This document shows positions 33,119-45,555 of a stretch of DNA of 64,000 bases, in pieces. Location of the stretch: NCBI RefSeq assembly GCF_034190915.1, contig NW_026947490.1, positions 70,049,494 to 70,113,493 on the forward strand, given 5' to 3'. Below the pieces are notes generated by a model. That model saw only the letters and a program-made list of their open reading frames with translations, ran no database searches and was not told where the DNA came from. Made by a program: the position numbers and the translations under genes. This stretch comes from Cavia porcellus (Eukaryota; Chordata; Mammalia; Rodentia; Caviidae). Within the stretch, counting starts at the first letter, position 1; each line of letters begins with the position of its first letter.

Positions 33119-34067
33119 AAAGTCTGTCTCTTTCTAAGCACCTTTATGCCTTCCCTGAGTTCACCAGCTGTTACTGACATTTTTATAGTTGACATTGTTC
33201 TCTGTAACTTAGTTAACATCACTAGTTTCAACAAGGATGTTTGCCATCTCAAATGACCTATCTAGATGCTTATAACTGATAGTGGATTCTAAAATCTAGG
33301 AATTAAAGACCTTTAGTAAAATCTGCTACAAATGTTGCCATCTGACAGCTGCAAATTCTCTCCCTAACTTGGTATATTTTTACAACTTATTCTACTGATT
33401 TACCAGAAATGACTAGTGCATGTGCTTAGATATTATGCATATATAGTAATAATAATAAAAAACATTCCTTGACTAAATGACAATAATCTCTGCAGTTATG
33501 ACAGCTGCAGTAGCAAACAATCTCAAAATGCATTAAGGTTTATGTAGCAGGGAATTTAATTCTCAGTCACACAAAATCAGAAACAAGGACCTTTGTCAGA
33601 GGCTTCCTTCCAAGTGCAGCTGTGGACCCCGCCACCCCACCCCCCAATTCTCACATCTGTGGCTTCCCGTGCGGTTGGCTCATCTGTGTGAAGTCAGTGA
33701 AAAGCACAGAGGGTGGATCTAAGTGGGTCTAGGGCAGAGGCAGCTCACTAGTCAGGCTCAGGCTGTCTGCAGTGAAAGAGGGGGCAGGTTTGTTGAGGAA
33801 CTGGACAGACCGCTGCATTCTGAGAAAGGTATTTTGTGCGTGGTGAGTCCTTGGTGAGCACTGGACATTAGTATATTGAATAGCAACTCACCATTTTCAC
33901 AATACATTTAGTTTAAGTAATACGACAGATGGAACTCATTATAGTGAACATGTATTGTAATGAGGACCAAGATCTAGAATCTTATTTTGAAGAATAATTT
34001 AAAAGGATGCTCATAATCTATTCTTAGGGTAAGATATGCTTAACTAAACCAGATTTTAAAAGAAGTT
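33119..34067. other. Non-coding; possible ancient repeat
   Basis: 33505-33850 has the look of an old antisense transposon or LTR copy ('gcagtagcaaacaatctcaaaa', 'cagcagggaattt'), but I cannot place it. Confidence 0.35.
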
Positions 34068-34305
34068 ATGTAGCCAGGCTTGTGCTGTGAAAAGTGTGCC
34101 TCACTCAAATGAGCTATTGTTAGCCATACAAAGGGAAGAGGTGTTTGTCTTCTCAGCAATACAGGAGGTGAGGAAGTGCCACCTGGATACTGCCAGACCC
34201 TGTCTCAGAATAAAAAATAAAATAAAACAAAACAAAATAAAATTGTAGAAATGTAACTAAGTGGTCCTGTGATTCAATGCCCAGTACTGAGGAAAAAGTT
34301 AAAAT
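34068..34305 (+). repeat. Diverged B1-dID dimer
   Basis: 'tagccaggcttgtgctgtgaaaag...atacaggaggtgaggaagtgcc...agaccctgtctcagaataaaaaataaaa', then 'actaagtggtcctgtgattcaatgcccagtac', a decayed ID part. Confidence 0.6.
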
Positions 34306-37039
34306 TATTTCATTTTCCTCAGCATAGTTTGAATTAGACTATCTTCATCAAGCACTCACCTTCCCTCAAGTCACACCGGAAAAGACTCTGGTACTTAGGA
34401 ACCTTTTCTTTTAAAAGGCAGCAAAGCTGAAGATTTTGCTTTGCATCTAGCAAGAGTCAGCATATATTCTCTGTGAATATGTAGGCTCTGAGGGCCATAC
34501 AGTCCCAATTGCTGTGTTGTGGTTATTGCTGCCACTCAGCTATGCTAATGGGAAAGCAGCTGTGAATAATGTATAAATAAATAATCATGGTTATATGGTT
34601 ATATCCCAATAAGGCTTTATTTACAAACAGAGGTGCTAACCTGGAAGTGGTTTTGCATGCAGTTTGCCAACAATTGGTCTAGAAGGTTCGGCACTTTCTA
34701 AAAAGATTATGTCTTCTAACTTTATAGTAGATGCTTGTGACATTTATGAAGCTGTGTTCTCATTACAGAATTTGGAATTTTACTTTCAACTTGACTTTTG
34801 GTTCAAAGAATGACCATGATCTGGAATAACATAGACTAGAACACTCTGTGCTTTGTCATCCTCATTAGTGAAGTCATAAATTATCATTATGTTGCTATAT
34901 TTTGTTTGACTTCAATCCTTTAATGCCTGTTACTTTATCCTGAGTAAAACAGCTCAGTAAAGGCACTGGGACACAGGCTTCAGTAACTGCTAAAGAAAGA
35001 TCCATGGGTTTTTCTTATTATATTTAGTCTTTAATAAAACTTTAGTTGTGTCTTTTTGCTTAATTTTTCTTCTTATAAGTGAGTTGAATTTAATTTTCTT
35101 CAAAACCTTTTGATCTGTAAGACTTCAAATAGCATCAATCATTTTTGTTTGTTTTCAAACTATCTAGGATAGTATCTTTTCTTAAAATGTTTTTCATCAG
35201 TAAGTATTATAACAAAAAGTAATAGCACTCTCAGAAATGTCTGTATCTGGGTCCTCCTGGAGAACTCACATGCTTTCTGTTAACTTTAGACCTCCCACTT
35301 ACTGTCTGGTTGGGCAGCTTCTTGGGCCTGGGCTTCCCACCAAGCACTGTGGGACATCCTCTGAGCCCATGAAAACTCACATATGCTCAACGTTCTGAGT
35401 AGTTTTCAGGCTCCTCTGTGGCCAGCCTGGTCTCAGCTGTGCATCTGCCTCTTTCCTTCTCCTCTAATAAACGCAGGTGTAAATCCATGAGACTTTGTGT
35501 AAGTGGGCATCTGCTGGAGAAGGAGACACCAGCACCAATTCTTTCTGGAAACTTCAGCCCTCATGGTTTCTCTCATAGCTTGGGAAAGAGAAGACCTTTC
35601 TGAAAGGGTTACAGATGACTTCTGGGCAGCAGACATCCTGCTCATGATCCTGCTTCAGCATCTATGTCAGCAACTGTGGAGAAGAATAGAAGTGATAGAT
35701 TAAAAACGTTTAGCAGGTCTTAGGTCTTGGTAGCTAGGTAATATTGGATTACATGTATGAGTAACAGAATGGAAGGAGAGAAAAGGAGAATATAAGGATT
35801 GGGTTGGAGGTCTATGCATCATAAATTTAGGTTTAGACAGAAATAGAGTTGTTTATGCCACATAGGTGTTCAGATGGAAATGTCACACTGAAGATAGGTA
35901 CACACATTTGGACCACAGAGGCCAGGTCTAGAAACACATCTACATGTGTGAGATATGTGAATAAAATCTTCTAGCTGGATAGTACAGGATGAAAAAAGTG
36001 TACCAAAAGTTTATTTTTGAGTGTGTAGAATTTTGAGATTGAAGGGTCAGGTAGATAGAAATAAGCATCGCAAGGAGAAGCTGCCACAGGAAAATCAGGA
36101 GATGAGTTCTAAGGTGTGTGAGATGTTCAAGTCTGAGAAAATGAGTGAGACATCGAATAAGCAGCTAGAATGATTTATGATTACTCTGTTGATCTTGCTT
36201 CTACTGATGCATGAAGACGTTAACCGAATGGTTATAATGAGCATTAGAAAACTCTCCTCTTGTGGATTTGTTTGGAATGTTTCTGTTGCTAAATAAAAAT
36301 AATTGTCAGCAATTTGCTTCCCACATATGATATAATCAATTCCAGAGAGACTTCATTTATTATGAGGACAATGTATTGTGTAGTTCAAGGAAAACATTAT
36401 AAACAGAAATTGTCCAATATGGTGAAAATGATTTAATTTCTAAACCCAGTGTTAGCCTCATTCTGTATTCTAAGGTTTTCTTACAATCAGGAACATGTTT
36501 AACTTCCTGAATCGAAAGAAGCTGAGAATGTTGGGCAGCTGTTTCCTTTTCTTTGGGTAGAAAGCAAGGATACAAGTTTGTCTAGAGTCAGAGGTGGCAC
36601 TGTAGAGGCACCGTGCTGCAGGGGCAGTAGGACCGCTCTGTTCCTGTAGGAGTCAGTTGCCATGCGTGTTCAGGTTTAATAGCAGTGTTGGCGCTTTGTG
36701 ATAAATGAGTGGGGTTGGGGTTGCAGTTTGGTCACTCAGTTGCTAATACATGTGCCATCGCTGTCCAAAGCCGTACAGACTGGGTTAACAGCAAAATGCA
36801 AGTTTTTCCTGGAACAGAATGAACGACTGTTGGCTCCCCGGAATATGGAGTGGAACACAGATCAAGTGGGATATGCTAGAGCAGACTCTTGGCTTCCCTG
36901 GTCATGAACATTGCTGCAGGCTGGAAATTATTCTCTAACTTTTTCCGATGTTGGTTTTTTAGTACATGTGTGCAGGACATAATGGTAGTATTTCTTGCAG
37001 GGAGGTGATATGTGCAGAGGACACACCTGGATTTTTAAT
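34306..37039. other. Non-coding, nothing recognised
   Basis: ORFs are all below 75 codons and show no domain. No RNA gene or recent repeat seen. Confidence 0.5.
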
Positions 37040-37345
37040 TCATCCACTTTCTTCCCCTTCTTCACTGTTCCTTCATCTCTTGGTCCCCTTCTCTTTTGCA
37101 AAAGACCCCTCTCCCTATTTCCTGTTATCTACTTTCTTTTGCTCTTTATTTGTATTTTGGGTTTCTTGTTTAAGCATGTGTGCCTGATTTACCTTTTGTC
37201 ATGTTAAGGCCTCAAGATGCATCCACTTTCCCGCAAATGACTCACATTTATTCTTTGTGGAACGTAGTACTACACCGTGTATAAGTACACTTTCTTTACC
37301 TACTTGTCTGTTGATGGACCCATAACATTTGGAATTTGTTTTCAA
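37040..37345 (-). mobile_element. Old L1 3'-region fragment, antisense
   Basis: 'cttctcttttgcaaaagacccctctccctatttcc...gtgcctgatttaccttttgtcatgttaaggcctcaagatgcatcca' parallels the antisense L1 fragment at 60740-61010 ('tttttgtttgcagaggatctatctctctatttt', 'atttattttgcttaatatgatagtctcaaagtgc'). Confidence 0.55.
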
Positions 37346-39847
37346 TGAACACAGTTCTTGGCTTCTCTTGAATTTAGACATTGCGTCCACTTTTAAGATA
37401 CTACACTTTTGAAATTTGAAACAAATGTGCAATTCAGGTCTTTCTTCCCTGGCCCCTATTACAGTCCTCTGTTCAGTACTCTGTGTAGTATTTTGGTGCT
37501 CCGTATGGTGAAATCACAATTTTCCAATATGGATATTGTGTCAGTGGGTCAATTTTCCCCTAAATTTTAGAACGATCAACCTCCGATGTTATTTCTGCCA
37601 TGGAAACTTTCAGACTGCTTCTATAAAACACAGTGTATCCCTCTGTTTGATTTGGCCTTTCTTGAAATATGGCTTATTAAAAACTTACTCGGTGACCTCT
37701 TATTCACTCATTCACTCAAATATTCATTCACTGAGTGCTGTGTGTCATATTTGTGATATGTGGTAGAGATAAAGTGGCTTGTGCTTTATGGAGTCTACAT
37801 TTTTGTAGCTGTGAGGTCAGTAGGTACAAGAGTATGTTCTGGAGCTGGTTCTACTAGATGTACATCTGGTTACATCATTTTCTAGGTGTGAAATTTTGTT
37901 TAGAATTTTATATTTCTGTGTAAAATGCTCAGCTTTCTCAGCAAACCAGCAACTGAAATTTAAAGGAGAAGGAATCTACCTTGCTCACAGGTACAATCGC
38001 TGGAAGGGTCCTGTATGAGCCAGCAGACACTTCTGGATGTGTACGTCATCATGGAGTACTACATGGGCCCAAGGCCACACAAGGAGATCCTCCAGCCTAC
38101 CCTGCCCACTCCACCCTTTCCAGCTTGCTACCCAGACACAGCTCCTCAAGCCCTCGCGATCACCAAAGGCTAGAGCAAATTCATAATTCTGCCTTACGTG
38201 ACACAACAACCCCAAGTACAACTAGAAATAATGACCCTAATTCTTACTACAAATCTACCCCAAAGCAGCTGCTGGTTCTTATGCCATAAGGTGAAGGTTC
38301 GGCTGCTTCCAAATTCCTCTGCCAGATTAGTGTATTGCCCTGATAACAGAATTCTCCTGCACAGTCTCAGGATATCTACCAAATGTAGACAGATTTCCTG
38401 TCCCAGCACAGCCTCCAGTCCAAATGCCACAGGAGTCCTCATTCAACAGTAACCCTCTGACCCCGGTCTTACTGTCTTTATTCCTGTCAGCCTTCTGATT
38501 TTCTAAAGTCTGACCAGAATTAACTGTCATCCTTGGCTGGTAGCATCCTGGGACTGACTTCTCTGAATCTTCAACAAACTGGTTACAAAAGCTTCTAAAC
38601 AGCACAGTAAGGTAGAGTCACAGCCACGACCCCACACGCAGTGTTCCTCTTCAGCTTTCTCAGTGCCCAGACTGATCCCTAGCACACACAGCAGAATCAG
38701 GAAGAGGCTGAATTCACTGGGTTGCAGCCCACAGCCAGCCTCCCAGATAGTGACTCTATGGGGCAGCACAAAGTGCTCAGCTCAGGGTGGCTGGGGCAGA
38801 GAGGTAAGCATGCAGTGTAGAAAGGATGAGGAGGTACTAGATGCACACCCATCTAGGTTCCCCTCAGATACACTTAGAAGTACACTCCACCAGTCTCTGC
38901 AGTACAGCCCAAGGCCAACCAAGTTGAAACTCCATCCTAACTTCCCCATTGCACATTCACAGTTTCATTTGAAAACTGGAAATAATTTACAACTGCCTGA
39001 ACCTAAAGCTTTGGTTTCCATTTATTACCACCCAAGATGCATGGTATCGCCTGCTAGCATCTTGTATTCTGCCTTGGGATCCAGTCAGGCTGCTGCCACT
39101 ACTGGAGACTGGGAGCTGCACGATGCTTGTGCTTGGTCTATTTTGAGATATGATGATGCACTTTCAGAGTCACAGTAGTACTTTCCTGTCCTCCTGAATC
39201 TCTTGATGTCCTGTGAATATTCAGTTTGATAATGAGATCTGTCCCTTCTATGTGTTCTCTTTTTCCTCAGGGTCTGGTTTAAGGTGCTCCCTCTTGAGGC
39301 TATCTGCATAAAGTGCAGCATGAGCCATACAGAATGAGGGAGAGAAGAGAATTGAGATAGGAGAGGCAGTCTGTTCAGAAACCACTGAAAGAAGCCAAAC
39401 TTGAGTTTGTAGTGGGTTATTGTCAATTCTTTCTATAAAAAGTGAAGGCAGAGAAATTTTGAAAAAACTGCAAGCAGGGGAATTTATTTAAATATTAAAG
39501 CTTGATTTTTAAATAAATGCTGTCATTACACATGACTATGTGGGCAAAGAATTAGAAAGTCTTTAGAGGTTCATGTGTGTTGGTGTGTGTGTAAGTGTGG
39601 TTTATATGTGCATATGCATGCAATGATACAAGCAAAATTTGTTCTGTTAGATCCATTTAAATTTTTCTCATCAAGTCCACGGTTATACAAGAGCCACTCT
39701 ATGAAGCTTAGAATCCTTTGAAGGAGGACAAAAAAGAACTACTCAGTGTAAATCTAGATTCCTTAGTAATATTCTCCCTGTAAAGGGAACCTGTTAGTGA
39801 GTTTTAATGCTGTCTATGCACTCCTGTTGAATCTGAAGCATGCTGTG

Positions 39848-39879
<32 letters not shown>

Positions 39880-41294
39880 CACGCGCGCTCACGCATGTGC
39901 TGGGTGATGCCAGCACTGTAAGTTAGAATCCAGATGCTAATGTGGGAAAGTATGTTATGTTTTTTCTCTTCAATAGAGAGACTTATCTGAAAATTCCCAG
40001 AATGAAGTCAGAATAACATATAATGGCTAGAAATTGACAAATGCTGAACTGACCATGTGTTTCTTTAAGTTCTGGTTATAAAAGGGCACATATTTGAGAT
40101 ATGAAATAGTTGGTTTTGTGAAAGACATCTTAAGTAATGCCAATATTCTCTGCCTTTTTCACATGGCATAGAAGTTTGCTTCTTGGAAAAGTACATACTT
40201 TTGCTAAGAGGATTAAAACTTCACACATAGCTATCCCTCACTGTCGGACATTGGCAAAGTACTGCCAAAAGAGAAACAATGGGATGCATTCAGAGAAGAC
40301 TGTTTCTGGATGTGCTCAATTCTTAGAAAAATAAATGTAGGAATATGTCATCTCACCACAGTTGGAAACATATGTTTTAGCAGATGGATGCAATGTAGTT
40401 TTCTAACAATGTAAGCTGTGTGTGTGTTATAAATACTGAAAACATATGCTAATTTTTGAAAGGAGCCAATAAAGCTATGGTGCTTTTAATTCAGACTTCA
40501 CTGTGTAATTGGTAAGAAGCCCTTGGCAATGACAGGAATGAACTGGTGTCATGGCAGTGTAGTCGGAGAGACCATGGAAGGAAAAGTGGCAGGTCGGGGA
40601 GAAGGCCCGTCACAGTCCCTGGAAGTGTAACCAGTGACAATGCTAAGCAGTGGGAGAACTCACAGGCCAGGGCCAGGCTGGCTTTCTGTGGAGACTGTCA
40701 TGGTCCGCTATGGAGGAGTTTCAGGGACGCTAAGTGTGTTACCCGGCTCCTTTCCCGAATTTAGATCTTTTTTCTGTCAGCTGAGGGTGTACCTGGGACC
40801 CTTTCTGCTGGGTGTCTGTGTGTTCGTCCCAAAACAAAGGCAGGGGTAGGGTGGGAAATGAGTTTGGGATGCAGTGAGCTCCATGGGCGTCTTGACTTTT
40901 GAACTTGCTAAAGGTGTAGTATGATAAAGAGAGGTGAACCTCCTGACCAGGAATCCTGTATGTAGCACTCTGAAAATCACCTGATTACAGATCTGGTTTG
41001 GGCCTTTTGGCATCACCTAAGAGAAAGATTTACATAACACACTTAGGAAACACTGGTTTAAAGGCCTGAATATTGCCTGAAGGGAAATTTTCATTATCCA
41101 AATGAGCTCAAATATTAGGATTTCAAAGCGCTTTTAAAAATAAAAATAAATATTCACCATATATAAATGGAGGTCCTACAGAGCAAAACCTTGTTAGTGC
41201 TGAGTGCTCTGGCCCTGGTTCTGTAAGCAACTGATTGTTACCTGCCAGTGAGCTGATGGCAGACTAGCTGTGGGAGGGAGGGGGCACAAAACCT
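37346..41294. other. Non-coding, old repeats only
   Basis: 37700-37795 ('attcactcattcactcaaatattcattcactgagtgctgtgtg... agagataaagtggcttgtg') resembles an antisense L2 end. ORFs up to 171 codons at 38663-39178 have no recognisable motif. A GT tract sits at 39844-39880. Confidence 0.5.
39844..39888. repeat. (GT)n running into CG-alternating tract
   Basis: 'gtgtgtgtgcgtgtg...tgtgtgcacgcgcgc' is alternating purine/pyrimidine over about 45 bp, a Z-DNA-prone layout. Confidence 0.9.
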
Positions 41295-41396
41295 GTTTTG
41301 TTTTGTTTTTGTACCGGAGATCCAGAGATCTGAACTCAAGACCTTGAGCTTGCCGGGCAGGAGCTTATGCCGCTGAGTTAATTCCATGCCTCAGCC
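41295..41396 (-). repeat. ID SINE, antisense
   Basis: 'ttttgttttgtttttgtaccggagatc...gcttgccgggcaggagcttatgccgctgagttaattcc'. Confidence 0.85.
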
Positions 41397-41719
41397 TGGG
41401 TTTTGATTCGAGGTAGAGGGTCCACTGGAGGCCCCGGGGCATGTGCTTGGAGCAGAGCTGCAAAGCAGGCCATGAGGGGGTCCCAAGGATGTGGGTTATT
41501 GGGAGAGAAGACTCAGCCTCTATGGGGAAGACAGACTGAAGCATTTGATTTTAAGAATCATATCCCCTTGAGGGTAAAAAGACTGTTAACTCCTGTTTAA
41601 AAAACCAAGATTGTTTAAAAACTATTGCTAAACAACAGTGTGCATTGTCAAAAATTTCAAAAAATTGAAAGTTTCTGAGTTAATATTTAAAGAATTAAAT
41701 AAAAGATTTTTTTTGTGCC

Positions 41720-41731
41720 AAAAATGAGCCT
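41720..41731. repeat. TSD of truncated L1 (left)
   Basis: 'aaaaatgagcct', repeated exactly at 43284-43295. Confidence 0.9.
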
Positions 41732-43283
41732 CCTCATCTCAATTCCTGACTTGAAACTACACTAGAAAGCCACAGTGACAAAATCAGGATGGTACTGGCA
41801 AAGAAATAGACCTGAGGATTAATAGAACAGATTAGAAAATACAGGCACAACTACAAAGACACTCAGTCACCTGATATTTGACAAAAGGGCTAAACATGTT
41901 CACTGGAAGAAGGATAGCCTCTTTAATAAATGGTGTTGGAAAAATTGGCTCTTCACATGGTGAATATTGAAACTAGATCCATGCCTATCCCCATGCACAA
42001 AACTAAAGTCTAAATGGATCAAAGATCTAAATATTAAAACAGAAACACTAAATCTACTGGAAGATAAGATAGGTAGAAGTCTTGGAGACACAGGGGTAGG
42101 TACAGAATTCATGAACAAAATGTAAACTGCAAGGAACACACGTCAAAAAATCAATAACCGGGGTCTCATATCATTGAAAATGTTTGCATTTCAAACGAAA
42201 TCACCAACATAGTGAAAAGAAAACCCACATAATGGGAAAGAATTTTAGCCAGCTGTCCCTTAGACAAAGCATATAAAAAATTGCTATATCCAGAGCATAT
42301 AAAAAATTGAAAAGCATCAAGCCCCCAAATTCAAAGACCCTCTTCAAAAATGAGCATCTGAGATGAACACACATTTCTCAGAAGAAGATATACAAATGGC
42401 AAATAAATGAATGAAGAAATGTTCACCATCACTGTCATTCAAGAAATGCAAATTAAAACGGCATTGAGATATTATCTCACTCTGGAAAGAATAGCTGCTA
42501 TCAAGAAATCAACTGATAACAAATGTTGGCGAGGCTGTGGGGGAAAAAAGTAACAGTGCTTCACTGTTGGTGGGAGTGTAGACTGGTGCAGCCACCATGG
42601 AAATCAGTATGGAGATTTCTCAGAAGACTAGGATTGAAGTTCCATTCAATCCAGCTATTCCCCTCCTGGGTATTTTTCCAGAAAAACTGAAAAGATCATA
42701 TCACAGTGATGCATGTGCACCCATGTTCATAGAAGCACAATTTGAAATAGCTAAATCTTAGAAATAACCAAGATGCCCATCAACAGCAAAATGGATGAAA
42801 AAGGTATGATATTTTTATATAATGGAATTTTACTCAGCTATAAAAAAGGATGATCTTGAGGCCTTCATAGACAAATGGAAAAACTTGAGACTATACTCAT
42901 TAGTGAAATAAATAGAAATCATATTTGTAAATGTCACATTGTGTCTCTAGTATAAAACATAATAAGAAATGTAGGAGTAACAACCCTAAATGTGTAATTA
43001 CTATTGTAGAAAACAGAGGAAAAGAAAGTGTTCTAAAGGATATAACTGCATGTATGTTTAAGTGCGTAGGATTGATAACCATATTACTTTTTGTTGGATC
43101 ATTGAACAGAATTGTTTGCAATCTTGCTGTTTGAATGTCTACTTTGTATGCTTTACTTTTGTAACTTGAACAACTATTTCTAAGAGGACAATATGTAATT
43201 TATCAACTAGTAATTTCTTACTGATTTTTTTGAAATTTTGTATTATTTCTACCGTTTTTGTTTTGTTTTGTTCTTTTTAAATA
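41732..43283 (+). mobile_element. 5'-truncated L1 with 12-bp TSD
   Basis: Begins in the RT thumb region ('aattcctgacttgaaactacactagaaagccac'), runs through the ORF2 C-terminal zone ('aaatgttggcgaggctgtggggg', 'tgttggtgggagtgtagactgg') and a ~430-bp 3' UTR, and ends 'tttgttctttttaaata'. Frameshifts and stops are present. Classic target-primed insertion. Confidence 0.93.
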
Positions 43284-43295
43284 AAAAATGAGCCT
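43284..43295. repeat. TSD of truncated L1 (right)
   Basis: 'aaaaatgagcct', pairs with 41720-41731. Confidence 0.9.
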
Positions 43296-43395
43296 TCTGA
43301 AATAATTTTATCATAAAAAGCAAAAATATGAAAGATAAAAAATAAAAGAAAAATAATCCATTCACGACCTCAATTCAGACTAATTGTTATCAGTC

Positions 43396-43552
43396 TTTTT
43401 TTTTTTTTTTTTTTTGCTTTTGTTTTGTTTTATTTTCTTGAGACAAGGTCTCACTATGCAGTTCTGGCTGGTCTTGGGCTCACTGTGTAACCCAGGCTGG
43501 TCTTAAATTTGAAATGATCCACATGCCTCAGCCTCCGAATACTGGGATTACA
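43396..43552 (-). repeat. B1 SINE, antisense
   Basis: Long T-run, then 'cttgagacaaggtctcactatgcagttctggctgg...cctcagcctccgaatactgggattaca'. Confidence 0.92.
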
Positions 43553-44772
43553 AGAAAAATTGAAAAGCTATGGTTATCAATCTTTAGACAAATCATTTTA
43601 CAGTCTCATTGTACAATTTTGAATGACTAAATGGTGAATATAACATTTTAATGATGATACTATAATTTAACTCCTGTCCACAAATCTGGCCTGTACTTGC
43701 TTCATAAAATCCATAAGCTAGTAATAGTTTATACCTCTTTAAATTGTTCAAAAAATCAAGTGATTATTGTAGGATCTTTACAAATTAAATGAGCTAAAAT
43801 TTCAGAGTTCATTAATAAAGTTTTGGACCACAGTGATAACTTCTTTTTAACTTTTTTCTGAGGCTTTCTTCATACTACAACGACAAGGGCACAGTAGTAA
43901 TTGTGGTACAGTCAGCAAGGACTACAAGGCTGAAAATATTTGTTATCTGAGTTTGATGAAAAGTAGTTTCTGACTTCTAGTTTAACCAGTCCACAGTATT
44001 TGGGCTTTGATTTTTTTTTTTTTGTTTCCTCAGTGTTTTAATTGACATTGTGCATATAATTCTTTGTATACTTTTCTGATTATTTTATTACTGTGTGAAA
44101 GAACATAAATATTTTAAGGCTCTTGATGCACATATACCAAATTTCTTTTTCTTTTTAATGTATTGGGGATTGAACTTACAACCTCATGCTCGCTAGGAAG
44201 GCACATGCCACTAAGCTAAAACCTTGGTGATACCAAATTTCTTTCCAGAAACCTCAAGCTAAATTATACTCTCACCAGAAAAAAGTTAAAAAATGTTTCC
44301 TTTGGCCAGACATGATAGTATATACTTATAAACTTCCTCATACCCATCTTTAAGGTATTTTAGTTTTAATAATAAAACTGTTAATCATGCTCAACTTTGC
44401 TAGTTATAGAGATTTTCTGGGAGAGTAAGTTTTACTTAAGATTATAATATTTTCTTTCAATACAGCACTGAGTCTATTCAACTTCTACTCTGGACACTGG
44501 GGAGGCCTGAAGAGCTTTCTCATTCCTTGGTCCCTGAAGACCAGAGCATTTAGTGTGGATGTACATCTCTCTCTCACATGGGAATGAAAGGCTCATCAGT
44601 CAATACCTCATTTTGTGCAGATCCGAGGTTATGGCTCTTTTACTGTCTATCTGAGTTGACTTGAATTTTGAATGCTTGGTTTTAGGTAAATTCTGACTTA
44701 ATCTGCTCACTCACTTTTCTTTAAGTGATAATTATATGACCACCTCAACAATGAAAGCACGGTTAGTTTACC
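43553..44772. other. Non-coding with one ID copy
   Basis: Nothing gene-like apart from the ID SINE at 44143-44232. Confidence 0.5.
44143..44232 (-). repeat. ID SINE, antisense, diverged
   Basis: 'tgtattggggattgaacttacaacctcatgctcgctaggaaggcacatgccactaagctaaaacc'. Confidence 0.75.
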
Positions 44773-45130
44773 TGTTGTATGGTTTAGGTCTAAAATATCC
44801 CCAGACATTCTCATGTGTTCAGAGGTGGGCTTTTGGAAAGTGATTAGATCATGGAGGCACTGTACCCATCGGTGGATTAATGTGCCTGGACGATTCTTTT
44901 GATCTCAGCTCTTCTCTGTCTTTCTGCTTCCTAGTTGCAGTGGCTTGAGCAGCTTTCATCTGCCATGCCCTTATACAGTGCTGATTTTGCCCTGGAGCCA
45001 ACCCTGGAGCCACCGATTTTGTCTGTGCGTGGAGCGAACCTACTACTAAAACTGTGAACCAGAATATGTCTCTCCTCTAAGTTATGAGTGCTAGATATTT
45101 TGTCCTAGAGATGGGAAAGTGACTAATATA
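44773..45130 (+). mobile_element. ERVL-MaLR LTR, sense
   Basis: 'tgttgtatggtttaggtctaaaatatccccagacattctcatgtg...aaagtgattagatcatggaggcactgtacccatcggtgg' and the end 'gatgggaaagtgactaata' follow MST/MLT-type MaLR LTRs. Confidence 0.75.
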
Positions 45131-45401
45131 TGACACCTGTGGACCATGCCCTTCAAAAAGAACTAGTAATACTATTTTTAATGTATCTGGTGGAGAAGTA
45201 AAAGAATACATATTTAGGCTTCAAAATATGAAATCTAGATTTTTATTGTCTCTTGGGTGAAACTGATTTATATGGCATAAAGTACAGTTTTATACATCTC
45301 CCTGTTTGAAATTTTACCTTTGACACTGTGCAAAAAAAGTTAGTGTCAGGCATGAGCCTGATTCTGAAGTCTCCCTGCACTCCCTCTCTGGCTCTGGCTC
45401 T

Positions 45402-45555
45402 CTCTCACACAGGGTTTTGCTATGTAGTACAGGAAGGCCTTGAACTACCTATGTAGCCCAGGCTGGCCTCAAACTCACGGCAATACTCCTTCCTCGGCCT
45501 CTTATTTCAGCTTTCTGAGTGCGGGGATTAAAGGTATGCACTACCATGTCTGGCT
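45402..45555 (-). repeat. B1 SINE, antisense
   Basis: 'acagggttttgctatgtagtacaggaaggccttgaactacctatgtagcccaggctggcctc...gtgcggggattaaaggtatgcactaccatgtctggc'. Confidence 0.9.

Noticed and set aside
38663..39178. 171-codon + ORF
   Set aside because: No domain, no start context or splice structure, and ordinary composition; compatible with chance.
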